Below are positions 1-7,495 of a stretch of DNA of 48,677 bases, one piece after another. Position 1 is the first letter of the stretch; every line of letters begins with the position of its first letter. Source of the stretch: Gammaproteobacteria bacterium (GTDB lineage: Bacteria > Pseudomonadota > Gammaproteobacteria > Pseudomonadales > Azotimanducaceae). The translations under genes and the position numbers were made by a program. A model generated the notes under the pieces. That model saw only the letters and a list, made by a program, of their open reading frames with translations, was not told where the DNA came from and ran no database searches. The stretch is from positions 1 to 48,677 of the forward strand of contig PBRP01000133.1 of assembly GCA_002726655.1 (NCBI GenBank), in the 5' to 3' direction.

Positions 1-13
1 ATCATATTGATGG

Positions 14-42
14 TTGACTCACAACGCCAGCATCCACAGAAT
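14..42 (+). promoter_or_regulatory. Candidate sigma70 promoter for the ABM gene
   Basis: A TTGACT hexamer (14-19) lies 17 bases before CAGAAT (37-42), a fair match to -35/-10 boxes. Transcription would begin near 49, about 25 bases before the ATG at 75. The window begins just upstream, so other promoters cannot be excluded. Pattern match only. Confidence 0.35.
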
Positions 43-74
43 GCGCGTTCAATTTGATTTCACGGGAGAGACCC

Positions 75-365
75 ATGGCAATTGGCATTGTCGCTAGATT
101 AGAGATTCAGGAAGGCAAGAACGAGGAATTCGAAGCAGCATTTGCGGAACTTAAAAGTGCTGTTACTGCTAACGAACCTGGTGTGAACTTCTACTCGCTA
201 CACCGTTCACGCGAAAGTGAGACCACCTACGTCGTTCTTGAGCAGTATGCCGACCAGGCAGCATTTGATGCCCACGGCGCCACTGATCATATGAAAACCA
301 TCGGTGCCAAACTTGGCGCCTGTTTCGCAGAAGCACCAGGGATAGAACTTCTCGACGCGGTCTAG
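75..365 (+). CDS. Antibiotic biosynthesis monooxygenase (ABM) family protein
   Basis: The 96-residue protein has the length and layout of a single ABM ferredoxin-like domain, as in small cofactor-free quinol monooxygenases. It starts MAIGIVARLEIQEGK, and has the typical centre NEPGVNFYSLHRS (about residues 35-50), then VLEQYADQAAFDAH and HMKTIGAKL. Such proteins act on quinols or as small oxygenases; the substrate here cannot be told. The ATG at 75 is chosen because GGGAGAG (64-70) sits at ribosome-binding distance; a TTG at 54 is also in frame but has no such site. It appears to be a single gene, followed directly by a cluster of palindromes and facing the convergent esterase. Confidence 0.82.
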   Translation: MAIGIVARLEIQEGKNEEFEAAFAELKSAVTANEPGVNFYSLHRSRESETTYVVLEQYADQAAFDAHGATDHMKTIGAKLGACFAEAPGIELLDAV

Positions 366-368
366 CAT

Positions 369-500
369 GCTGCTGAAAAGCAAATGTTAGACCGATACAT
401 GGATGTATCGACCGCAAACCAACAACGTAAGTTGTTGATTTGTCGCGAGCGGGCTGAGGCCCGCGACCCTGAAAAAGTGCAGGAAAGCACTTTTTCAGCA
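369..500. repeat. Cluster of nested palindromes with short terminal inverted ends
   Basis: Between the stop of the ABM gene and the convergent esterase lie four consecutive inverted repeats: cgatacat-gg-atgtatcg (393-410, perfect), aaaccaacaac-gtaa-gttgttgattt (416-441, one mismatch), gcgggc-tgag-gcccgc (449-464, inside a longer gtcgcg...cgcgac), and a 12-bp perfect stem with a 6-base loop (469-498). The block is bounded by tgctgaaaag (370-380) and its inverted counterpart ctttttcagca (490-500). It therefore looks like one compact repeated extragenic palindromic element rather than chance hairpins. No coding potential is evident. Whether further copies exist in the genome cannot be seen here. 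Confidence 0.7.
469..498 (+). terminator. Strong hairpin, probable bidirectional terminator
   Basis: The stem ctgaaaaagtgc (469-480) pairs perfectly with gcactttttcag (487-498) around the loop aggaaa. The descending arm contains five T, and the reverse complement is equally U-rich, so it could end transcription of both the ABM gene and the esterase gene that converge on it. There is no long T run after the stem, so efficiency is uncertain. It is the last hairpin of the palindrome cluster. Confidence 0.5.
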
Positions 501-545
501 ACCTGTTGGTCAAACTCCAGTAACCAGGGGAGGAAACTTCCCTCT

Positions 546-1571
546 TTAGCTGATCATCTCGTACAGGAAGGGCAACGATACATCCATACGATAATCAACA
601 CTGGAGTGATTATCGGCAAACTCCTCGTACTGGTGAACAATATTAAGCGCCTCCAGACGCCTCACCAGCTGCCTTGCACCAAAGACCAGTTTATATTGAT
701 CGCTTGAGCCGCAGTCAATGTACAGCCCCTGCAAACTCCTGAGGTTTTCCTGCACATCCGTTCGCTCAATCATCCTTACAGGGTCCCAGGCCAGCCAGTT
801 CGCCCAGCGCTCTTCAATTATTTCACAGGTAGTATCGGTCACCGGCAACCGCACACCATAAGGCTGCTCTGGGTCAGGATCATAGGTTGCGGCCATTGCC
901 AGATTCATCAGCAGATGCATATCGGATCCAGCTACTTTCCTGCCGGACTGTATTTTCTCCATGAAGGTCGCCACGCCATTCTCATATCGGGCAAGTTGCA
1001 TCAAAGTGCCAGCCATATCGCCGCGGTAACATAAATCGAAGTCCATGTCTCCCGAATGGCAGGCGATGGCACCCCATGTATCCGCATACAGCATGCCGTG
1101 AATCATCGCACCATAGCCGCCACTGGACTTTCCAAAAATCGCCCTGTGCTGCCTGCCAGGTTTCAGGCGAAACTTGTTTTCAAGTGCGGGGATCATTTCC
1201 CTGGTGAGGAAATCCGCCCAGTTTCCCATGGCCGACGAATTGATGTACTGGTTACCACCTAACGATGTGAAGCAATCTGGAAGGGCAACGATTACGTCTC
1301 CCATCTTTCCCTCTTCAGCCAATCGATCAATCCTTTGCGGTACACTTTCTGCGAATGCTTTCCAACCAATATGGCCCAAACCACTCCCGGTGAAACCTAC
1401 AATATCAACCAGCAACGGATAGTCTTCAGCAGACTGGTCATATCCTTTTGGCAGGTAAACAGCCACGGAGCGGCGAGCAGGATCACCAAGCACGTTAATT
1501 CTTAGGGCAGCGGAATCAATATCAAGGTACTCGACCCTGCCGGCCGGAAGGCGAAAATTCTGTTTTGGCAT
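546..1571 (-). CDS. Alpha/beta hydrolase, esterase D / enterochelin-esterase-like (PF00756 type)
   Basis: The 341-residue protein has the putative-esterase fold. An N-terminal strand region (RSVAVYLPKGYD, about 34-45) and PLLVDIVGF are followed by the nucleophile elbow GKSSG, with Ser149 as the probable catalytic serine. A late His in FADNHSSVDY is the candidate catalytic histidine. Family members hydrolyse carboxylic esters, S-formylglutathione or siderophore esters; nothing nearby (no siderophore genes) singles out a substrate. No signal peptide is seen, so it is probably cytoplasmic. It converges on the ABM gene and reads in the same direction as the small membrane-protein gene upstream, with 68 bases between them. 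Confidence 0.78.
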   Translation of the reverse strand: MPKQNFRLPAGRVEYLDIDSAALRINVLGDPARRSVAVYLPKGYDQSAEDYPLLVDIVGFTGSGLGHIGWKAFAESVPQRIDRLAEEGKMGDVIVALPDCFTSLGGNQYINSSAMGNWADFLTREMIPALENKFRLKPGRQHRAIFGKSSGGYGAMIHGMLYADTWGAIACHSGDMDFDLCYRGDMAGTLMQLARYENGVATFMEKIQSGRKVAGSDMHLLMNLAMAATYDPDPEQPYGVRLPVTDTTCEIIEERWANWLAWDPVRMIERTDVQENLRSLQGLYIDCGSSDQYKLVFGARQLVRRLEALNIVHQYEEFADNHSSVDYRMDVSLPFLYEMIS

Positions 1572-1639
1572 GAAGGCTAACTCAACTCACATAGTCACAT
1601 TCAGTATACTGATCAAAGGTGCCTTCATGAAATGTGGAC

Positions 1640-1990
1640 CTATGAAACGCTTCGACCCACGGTTCTGACTGCCCGTGAAAAACCGTTTCCAATTACTCGA
1701 AAACTCTGGACCGTTGCACCCAGTGCCATCCAGCCCGCGAGACGGAATCTATCGGCGGCATTGACTTCTCCGAACTGATCCATCCGTTTCTGCATATGCA
1801 GAACCCGCGGATTGCTCTCGGTGAACCGCTTGATTCTTTGGGATCCACGGCTCAGGAGATAGATCGCCGCAAGCAGGAACAAGACGCCGGGAATAATTGG
1901 AATTATCAGCCCTATAACACCCAGTGTGAGGCACAGGCCACCAACTAGCAGGTAAATCACCTTGCGTGGTTTGCTCAATCGTACATTCAT
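1640..1990 (-). CDS. Small inner-membrane protein, DUF454 (YbaN)/PGPGW-like
   Basis: About 116 residues. A basic start (RLSKPRKVIY) leads into two closely spaced hydrophobic helices (about residues 11-28 and 31-46) with the signature LGVIGLIIPIIPGVLFLLAA and then the LSRGS turn, which is typical of DUF454/PGPGW membrane proteins. A basic C-terminal tail contains one more weakly hydrophobic stretch. The function of the family is unknown. Two adjacent ATGs exist (1993 and 1990); the AGGA of AGGAAAG (1994-2000) is better spaced for the second. The 365 bases upstream to the next gene contain a dispersed repeat. Confidence 0.72.
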   Translation of the reverse strand: MNVRLSKPRKVIYLLVGGLCLTLGVIGLIIPIIPGVLFLLAAIYLLSRGSQRIKRFTESNPRVLHMQKRMDQFGEVNAADRFRLAGWMALGATVQSFRVIGNGFSRAVRTVGRSVS

Positions 1991-2133
1991 CATCTTTCCT
2001 CAATCAACAGTTGATATCTGTTGAGCAGGAACTATGCCAATAGCATAAGTCTTTGTTTTTATAGCAGTATTTTGATTTCCCAACCATGTTACTAGCCAAA
2101 AACACTTTTTGCTGGGGAATTTCACCAATGTTT

Positions 2134-2284
2134 AGCCAGTTCGTCCGGATCCGCATATCGGGCGGGCTAGTCCCTTCGGTTGTTTTACATGCCTGAAGTT
2201 ATGGTCGTGTCGTGATATATAGCCATATAAAACAATCACTTAGGAAGGAGCGCTCGAATTGTAATTAATAGATAGGAACCAGCT
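2134..2284. repeat. Dispersed MITE-like repeat, copy A
   Basis: This 151-bp non-coding stretch begins agccagttcgtccgg and ends ataggaaccagct, an imperfect inverted pair. Inside are a gcgggctagtccctt block near the left end and gtgtcgtgatatatagc at 2207-2223; the latter recurs exactly at 9462-9478 and with one change at 32119-32135. It occupies most of the 1991-2355 gap between two minus-strand genes; the rest of that gap shows no gene. See the entries at 9327, 19147, 32026 and 32161. Confidence 0.65.
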
Positions 2285-2355
2285 GAGCTTCATCCAGGGC
2301 GCACACTCACTGGAGGGAGCTTTAGCCTAGCGCGATCTTTTATTTTGAAACCAAA

Positions 2356-4458
2356 TCACGCATCCAGAGCGGCAAAGTTGTCACCATCAGCCACCAGTTT
2401 CTTTAGCAGTTCAGCCGGTTTCCAGACATCGTCACCGCTTTCCTCAAAGTAGGACTGGATATCTGCTAAAACCCCATCAAGCCCCTGGGTATCGGCATAC
2501 CACATAGGACCACCAACATAGGTCGGAAATCCATACCCGTTGACGTAAACGGTATCAATATCCCCAGCTCGCAGGGCATGTCCCTCCTCCAGCAATTTGG
2601 CGCCAATGTTTACCATTGCATAGATGCACCGTTTTAAGATCTCATCATCGCCAAACTCTCTTCTTTCGAAACCAACTTCGGTCGCGACTCGCTCAATGAT
2701 TTCGTCCGCCTCAGCATCCGGTAAGGGCGTTCGGTCACCCTCAGCATACTGGTAGTACCCTTTACCATTCTTCTGCCCATAACGACCCATCTCGCAGAGT
2801 TCATCCTGGATTCGTACGGTCACCTCATTAGAGCCTCCAATCATTTTGCGAGCCCGCCAGCCAAGGTCGAGACCAACCATGTCGGTCATCGCAAATGGCC
2901 CCATGGCAAGACCAAACCCATACAACACACTATCTACCTGTGCAGGTGTAGCTCCCTGCAGGATCATCAATTCTGCCTGGCGCCGGTAGCCTGCCAGCAT
3001 ACGGTTGCCGATAAAACCCGGGCAGTTACCTGCCATTACCGAAACTTTTCCAAGCCTCTTGCCAAGTGCCATGGCAGTACCAAGGGTTACTGGTGTGGAC
3101 TCTTTTCCTCGAACAACCTCCAGCAACCGCATTACATTGGCAGGGCTGAAAAAGTGCATTCCGCAAACAAGCTCAGGCCTGGAAGTGACGGCCGCAATGG
3201 CATCTACATCCAACCCAGAAGTATTTGTTGCAAGTAGCGCGCCGGGCTTCATGACCTTGTCCAGCCTGGTAAAGATCTCTTTCTTCAGGTCGAGGTTTTC
3301 ATAAACAGCCTCAATTACCACATCACTATCACCAAGCTCATCAAAATCTTCAGTCGGTATAATGAGAGACATACGACTATCCATATCGTTCTGGGACAAG
3401 CGACCGCGCGAAACGGTTCGCGCATAGTTTCCCTCAATAACCTCAAGCCCGTGCTGCAGGTTTTCAGGATCATTGTCATACAGGCGGACCGGTATCCCTG
3501 CATTAGCAAAACACATCGCGATTCCACCACCCATGGTGCCCGCTCCGATTATGGAACCCTTGTTTATTTCAATCAGTTCGGTTTCCCGGGAGAGGTCAGG
3601 TATTTTATTGGCTGCCCGTTCTGCAAAAAATATATGAATTAATGACTCTCGCTGAGGATGGGAGAGACACTCAGCGAACAACCTGGCTTCAGCCTTGAGA
3701 CCCTCATCAAAACTGTCAGCATTTACTGCAGCTTCCACGCACTTAAGTATCTGTGTCGGCGCAAATTGATTCCGATGTGTTTTTTCAATTTGTGCGGCTG
3801 CAGTTTCAAACACTGAATTGTCACCACGATCAGCGACGACTTTCTCATCCATATCCCTGATCTTGCGGGTAGCACTTCCGGCAGCAACAATTTCCTCCGC
3901 ATATTCAATCCCGGCATTGACAATATCACCTTCCGCTATCCTGTCTATGATGCCCTTCTCCAGCGCCTGGGGTGCAAGTATAGGATCTCCCGAAACAATG
4001 GCCGTGACTGCAGCCTTTGCACCGATCAATCTCGGAAGTCGCTGCGTTCCTCCCGCACCGGGTAACAGGCCCAACTTCACTTCCGGCAATCCGACGGGAG
4101 CGGTAGCAGCCGCGATTCTGTAATCACAGCACAGGGCGACTTCAAGCCCGCCACCGAAAGCAGTCCCATTGATCGCGGCAATGATCGGCTTACTGCTGGC
4201 TTCCATTTTGTGTATCGTTTCATGCAAACTCATTCCCTCAGTTGCAGCAGCACCAAATTCACTGATATCCGCTCCAGCTATAAATGCACGATGCATGCCC
4301 GTAATGACAATCGCCTTAATTCCATCATCCGCTAGCGCAGTCGTCACGCCATCATATAATCCTTGACGCACACCCGATGAGAGCGGGTTTACCGGCGGAT
4401 TATCGATACTCAGTAATGCTATTTCATTGTGCTTTTCATAGTGCACAGTACCTTTCAT
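2356..4458 (-). CDS. Bifunctional enoyl-CoA hydratase / 3-hydroxyacyl-CoA dehydrogenase (FadJ/peroxisomal bifunctional type)
   Basis: This 700-residue fusion catalyses the hydration and NAD-dependent dehydrogenation steps of beta-oxidation. The crotonase half (about 1-190) has AGADISEF, GGGLEVAL with Glu106 and GLPEVKLGLLPGAGGT with Glu126, the two expected catalytic glutamates. The dehydrogenase half has the Rossmann motif GAGTMG (305-310), NTSGLDV, the catalytic His435 in MHFFSPAN and GNCPGFIGNRM, followed by two C-terminal dehydrogenase domains. Length agrees with FadJ/FadB and peroxisomal enzymes. The ATG at 4458 is chosen for its GGAGG site (4462-4468); an in-frame ATG at 4482 lacks one. 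No thiolase gene is adjacent, so the partner must be encoded elsewhere. An inverted repeat directly upstream may be an operator. Confidence 0.93.
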   Translation of the reverse strand: MKGTVHYEKHNEIALLSIDNPPVNPLSSGVRQGLYDGVTTALADDGIKAIVITGMHRAFIAGADISEFGAAATEGMSLHETIHKMEASSKPIIAAINGTAFGGGLEVALCCDYRIAAATAPVGLPEVKLGLLPGAGGTQRLPRLIGAKAAVTAIVSGDPILAPQALEKGIIDRIAEGDIVNAGIEYAEEIVAAGSATRKIRDMDEKVVADRGDNSVFETAAAQIEKTHRNQFAPTQILKCVEAAVNADSFDEGLKAEARLFAECLSHPQRESLIHIFFAERAANKIPDLSRETELIEINKGSIIGAGTMGGGIAMCFANAGIPVRLYDNDPENLQHGLEVIEGNYARTVSRGRLSQNDMDSRMSLIIPTEDFDELGDSDVVIEAVYENLDLKKEIFTRLDKVMKPGALLATNTSGLDVDAIAAVTSRPELVCGMHFFSPANVMRLLEVVRGKESTPVTLGTAMALGKRLGKVSVMAGNCPGFIGNRMLAGYRRQAELMILQGATPAQVDSVLYGFGLAMGPFAMTDMVGLDLGWRARKMIGGSNEVTVRIQDELCEMGRYGQKNGKGYYQYAEGDRTPLPDAEADEIIERVATEVGFERREFGDDEILKRCIYAMVNIGAKLLEEGHALRAGDIDTVYVNGYGFPTYVGGPMWYADTQGLDGVLADIQSYFEESGDDVWKPAELLKKLVADGDNFAALDA

Positions 4459-4467
4459 GCTTTCCTC

Positions 4468-4493
4468 CAAAACAAATAACAATATTTTGTTTG
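4468..4493. promoter_or_regulatory. Inverted repeat, candidate operator of the beta-oxidation gene
   Basis: The arms caaaacaaata (4468-4478) and tattttgtttg (4483-4493) match at 9 of 11 positions around a 4-base centre. They lie immediately upstream of the ribosome-binding site of the fused hydratase/dehydrogenase gene. Acyl-CoA-responsive TetR/GntR regulators often bind such palindromes at beta-oxidation genes, but no regulator gene is nearby and the half-sites are A/T-rich, so this is a suggestion only. Confidence 0.33.
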
Positions 4494-4667
4494 AGTATAA
4501 CCCAGTTGGAAAAGGGTACCCCAGGGATGCACCTCGTCAAGGACCGACTGAGCATTACAGACTGTACCAAAAAGTTTCAGGACGACTTCACTAAAAGGAC
4601 CAGCCAGCAATTCCCTAATATGCGTTAGCTGATATACTGTCTTATATTCATCGTACCAACCCTTCTC

Positions 4668-5114
4668 ATGAGCGAAGATTTATTCAGAGTAGTCTTTGAC
4701 GGTTCCCTTACCGGGGAATTCGACTCTGCTACAGCCAAAAAAAGATTTGGCAAGCTATTTCACCTGGCTACACAAAGAGTAGATTTACTTTTCTCAGGTA
4801 GGGAATTCGTAATCAAGAACAACATCACTGAAGAAAAGGCGATGGAATTCATGATCAAGGTGTCGGAGGCCGGATGTGAGTGCTATGTACAGGAGATGCC
4901 CGATGAAAATGAACCTGATTACGATGAACTGCGAACGAAGGGGGAAAGGAGACTAAGATATCGGCGACCACCCAGGACAGGTGCCATGGTCCCGGACCGA
5001 CGTATGCAGATTCGTCGTAAAAAAGATAAAAAATATTTCCTGGATACTAAAAAGCACCATCAGAAAGTACCCCTGGCCTTCCAGTCCTACCCCGTTATCA
5101 GTGAGGATTCCTGA
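4668..5114 (+). CDS. Hypothetical protein with a DUF805-N-terminus-like domain and basic tail
   Basis: The 148-residue protein begins with a segment (about residues 4-75: FRVVFDGSLTGEFD ... VDLLFSGREFVIKNNI ... AGCECYV) that resembles the small N-terminal domain found ahead of membrane domains in some DUF805 and RDD proteins. Here no membrane segment follows. Instead there is an acidic linker (MPDENEPDYDE) and a strongly basic region, RRLRYRRPPRTGAMVPDRRM then RRKKDKK, reminiscent of RRxxxDRR-type tails beside signalling domains. No function can be assigned. There is no clear ribosome-binding site; a TATACT box at 4633-4638 could be a -10. The serine hydrolase gene follows after 20 bases. Confidence 0.62.
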   Translation: MSEDLFRVVFDGSLTGEFDSATAKKRFGKLFHLATQRVDLLFSGREFVIKNNITEEKAMEFMIKVSEAGCECYVQEMPDENEPDYDELRTKGERRLRYRRPPRTGAMVPDRRMQIRRKKDKKYFLDTKKHHQKVPLAFQSYPVISEDS

Positions 5115-5134
5115 AAGTTAACACCGACCTTACA

Positions 5135-6322
5135 GTGGTGAATAACCCGTTCAATTTTTCTGCCATGCACACTGCGATGCAGGACTTTGTGGACAGGGGG
5201 CTTCTGGCTGGTGCTATTTCAGTGATCCTGAAAGATAACAGGATTATTGACAAAAAGGCCTGGGGTTTTGCGGACACCGCGTCAAAAACTGAAATCCATG
5301 ACAATACGATTTTTCGCATCTTTTCAAATACCAAAATCATCACCTCCGTTGCCGCCATGACCCTGTATGAAGATGGCAAGTTCTCGCTGGATGACCCTGT
5401 GGAAAAGTATCTGCCACAGTTCAAAAATATCAGGGTTCTCAAAAAAGGGGCAACAGACCCAGCGGAAACAGAAGGCCTCCAGACGCTACCAACTATAAGG
5501 CAGCTAATGTCGCACCAGGCAGGAATCTCATATGGTATATTTTCAGAGTCACCGGTAGATACACTGTACAACGAATGTGAGATTCTTGACCCCCATTCAA
5601 CCCTGTCAGAAATGGTGGACAAGCTTGCCCGGTTGCCGCTTGCCTTTCAGCCAGGAACACGTTTTCAGTACAGCATTTCAACCGATGTACTTGCTCGCCT
5701 TGTGGAGATATGGTCCGGCGGACCGTTCGATAAATATCTCAGCGAAAATATTTTTGTTCCCCTTGGCATGGCGGATACTGGCTTCCATGTGCCTGAAATA
5801 GAACATGGGCGACTGGCGACCAACTATGTACCGAAGAACCCACTGGACCCAATGAGCCCGGGTCTGGCCGTTGCACCGGAAGATATTCTCGGTGGCTTCC
5901 TCAAACCCAAAGCACTCTGTTCCGGGGGTGCCGGCCTGGTTTCAACCATCGCAGACTACACGAGGTTTATTCAAATGCTGGTAAGTGAGGGTAACCTGGG
6001 TAATGTACAGCTACTGAAACCTGAAACGGTCGCGCTGATGCATACAAACCAGCTTCCAGAAGGAATAGAGGTACAGTGCCCTGCTGACTGGTTTATGCCA
6101 AACACTGTATTCGGACTAGGCCTGGCAATTAAGAGGGCACCACTGGAAGGCGAACCAGTTGAAGCAATCGATGAGTTTCACTGGGGTGGACTGGCAGGCA
6201 CACATACCTGGATCTCTCCAAGGGCTGGAATAGCAGCGCTAATTTTTACCCAGAGATTTCCCGGCTTCCACCATGAATTCAGCCATGAATTCAAACGACA
6301 GGTGTACAAGGCAGTCGGCTGA
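5135..6322 (+). CDS. Beta-lactamase-family serine hydrolase (class C/esterase type)
   Basis: About 395 residues with the penicillin-binding/beta-lactamase fold. The catalytic SxxK is S64-N-T-K67 in FRIFSNTKIITSV, the second-motif tyrosine is Y179 in FQYSISTDV, and the third motif is H349-W-G. Family relatives are esterases, peptidases or lactamases; the absence of a signal peptide favours a cytoplasmic esterase-like role. The start is uncertain: tandem GTG codons at 5135 and 5138 and an ATG at 5165 are all in frame, and none has a good ribosome-binding site. It reads with the preceding hypothetical gene and converges on the DUF3106 lipoprotein gene, 12 bases away. Confidence 0.85.
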   Translation: MVNNPFNFSAMHTAMQDFVDRGLLAGAISVILKDNRIIDKKAWGFADTASKTEIHDNTIFRIFSNTKIITSVAAMTLYEDGKFSLDDPVEKYLPQFKNIRVLKKGATDPAETEGLQTLPTIRQLMSHQAGISYGIFSESPVDTLYNECEILDPHSTLSEMVDKLARLPLAFQPGTRFQYSISTDVLARLVEIWSGGPFDKYLSENIFVPLGMADTGFHVPEIEHGRLATNYVPKNPLDPMSPGLAVAPEDILGGFLKPKALCSGGAGLVSTIADYTRFIQMLVSEGNLGNVQLLKPETVALMHTNQLPEGIEVQCPADWFMPNTVFGLGLAIKRAPLEGEPVEAIDEFHWGGLAGTHTWISPRAGIAALIFTQRFPGFHHEFSHEFKRQVYKAVG

Positions 6323-6334
6323 TCCGGATAGCGG

Positions 6335-6892
6335 TCACCCCCCGGGTTTGCTTCTTTGTGGCTGCTGCCTGCGCTGGTGTTGACCAGGGGGAGGTCTCTG
6401 CTGAGGCCTGTCCATGTTTCGTCTATGCTTTGGTCCGTTCGGTCCCCTCTCCTTCATCCGCTCCAGCGCCTTCGCTCTATCTTTCGCAGGCATCTTTTCA
6501 AATTTTTGCCGCAATTGCTCCTGACGATCCTTCGGCAGCTTATTGAACTTTCCAAATCGTTCCTTCAATTGACGCTGTTGCAGGGGATCTAACTGTTTAT
6601 AGGTTCTAAGCTTTTGGGTAAGGTCCTGGCGTTTTTCGGGCGTCAATGCCTGCCAGCGCTCATATCGATCTGACATGGACCTGCGCTGCTCAGCATCCAT
6701 GGATATCCAGCGATCGGCACCACGAGCCATATTCTCGCGTTGCTCGTCAGACAATCCATCCCATTGATTTCGATGAGGTGTGAGCGTTTGCTGTTGAGCA
6801 GGTGACAGCTCCCCCCATTCGCCCCCATAACTCGGGCAACCTGCCATCAAAGAACAGCAGGCAAGCAATACTGGTAATGTGAATGGCTTCAT
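6335..6892 (-). CDS. DUF3106 lipoprotein, last gene of ECF-sigma operon
   Basis: The 185-residue protein carries a lipoprotein signal (LLACCSLMAGC, Cys19 as the acylation site). Then comes a series of DUF3106-type helical repeats with Leu/Trp anchors: LSPAQQQTL, WDGLSDEQRENM, RWISMDAEQRRSM, RWQALTPEKRQDL, QLDPLQQRQL, KLPKDRQEQL. The tail (about 150-185) is rich in Pro, Gln and Arg. LTxxQ-like repeats recall periplasmic CpxP/Spy proteins, which suggests an envelope chaperone or signal-modulating role, but that is inference. Its ATG overlaps the stop of the upstream small gene (ATGA, 6889-6892), so the two are translated together with the sigma factor. Confidence 0.82.
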   Translation of the reverse strand: MKPFTLPVLLACCSLMAGCPSYGGEWGELSPAQQQTLTPHRNQWDGLSDEQRENMARGADRWISMDAEQRRSMSDRYERWQALTPEKRQDLTQKLRTYKQLDPLQQRQLKERFGKFNKLPKDRQEQLRQKFEKMPAKDRAKALERMKERGPNGPKHRRNMDRPQQRPPPGQHQRRQQPQRSKPGG

Positions 6893-7113
6893 TGTGTCAC
6901 CTGTGGCGCGTCTGGATCTTCATCGCGCGTTATCTGCACATCTACTGTTGCCATCCTCTCTTCTATCTCCTCGGGCCCCATCAATTCACCTTCTTCTTCC
7001 ACCATGCTGCCCAGGTATTCCAGGAATTCCATACTGGGGGTCGATACTTCCTCCGCCGACACAAACGGCCCCAACATAGCGCATATCACCAGGCTAACCT
7101 CCCTAACCCGCAT
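6889..7113 (-). CDS. Small exported acidic protein of the ECF-sigma operon
   Basis: The 74-residue product starts MRVREVSLVICAMLGPFVSA, a short signal peptide that would be cut after VSA, leaving an acidic mature part of about 54 residues. Within it PSMEFLEYLGSMVEE recalls the short LEYLG-type proteins that accompany DUF3619 and DUF3106 genes. No function is known. It overlaps the stop of the upstream putative anti-sigma gene (7103-7105) by 11 bases and the start of the DUF3106 gene by 4, an arrangement that supports a real coupled gene. The frame stays open further upstream, but only this start yields a signal peptide. Confidence 0.66.
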   Translation of the reverse strand: MRVREVSLVICAMLGPFVSAEEVSTPSMEFLEYLGSMVEEEGELMGPEEIEERMATVDVQITRDEDPDAPQVTQ

Positions 7114-7495
7114 TCGGCTCTTCTTCCATAACAAGCCAGGCAACAAATTCCATGTCTGACAGCAAATCCATATTTTGTGCTGCCAGTTGTGCATCCTCAC
7201 CACCGTAAACTGGTAATTCAGGCACTGTTGAACGCATACTCCAGATACCCACTGCGAGCACAAGGGAGGCAGCCATCGCTGTGGCAGCCATTGCTGTGGC
7301 AGGCATTCCTGCGGCAGCCGGTGCTGTGGTCAACCATGGGCCTTTAAGGAATAGTACCGGACGATCCATTTCGGCAACGGCAGCCCGCCTTGCAGCAGCG
7401 AGGCGGAGATGGATATCTTCACCTAACTCAGATACGTCCTCATCAAGTGCCTGTTTTGCAAGGGAAATAAGTTTAGCATCCTGGTCACTGCTCAT
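7103..7495 (-). CDS. DUF3619-like membrane protein, putative anti-sigma factor
   Basis: About 130 residues. A cytoplasmic N-terminal part (about 1-50, with a GEDIHLRLAAARRAAVAEMD segment typical of DUF3619-like proteins) precedes one transmembrane helix (about 60-85) and an acidic extracytoplasmic tail. This topology, and the position directly behind an ECF sigma gene, fit a membrane anti-sigma factor. A zinc-binding His-Cys motif is not seen. The ATG at 7495 is preferred (GGGGGA five bases upstream); another at 7501 abuts that site. The gene overlaps the sigma gene end by 11 bases. Half of its membrane helix is encoded by a 15-bp tandem repeat. Confidence 0.7.
   Translation of the reverse strand: MSSDQDAKLISLAKQALDEDVSELGEDIHLRLAAARRAAVAEMDRPVLFLKGPWLTTAPAAAGMPATAMAATAMAASLVLAVGIWSMRSTVPELPVYGGEDAQLAAQNMDLLSDMEFVAWLVMEEEPNAG
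7269..7328. repeat. Four 15-bp tandem repeats inside the anti-sigma membrane helix
   Basis: Units gcagccatcgctgtg (7269-7283), gcagccattgctgtg (7284-7298), gcaggcattcctgcg (7299-7313) and gcagccggtgctgtg (7314-7328) follow without gaps. On the coding strand they give the five-residue units TAPAA, AGMPA, TAMAA and TAMAA, which enter the membrane helix. The unit length is a multiple of three, so gain or loss keeps the frame. Confidence 0.75.

Noticed and set aside
384-707. Plus-strand open frame through the palindrome cluster
   Set aside because: It translates hairpin arms and then the antisense of the esterase end; no coding signal.
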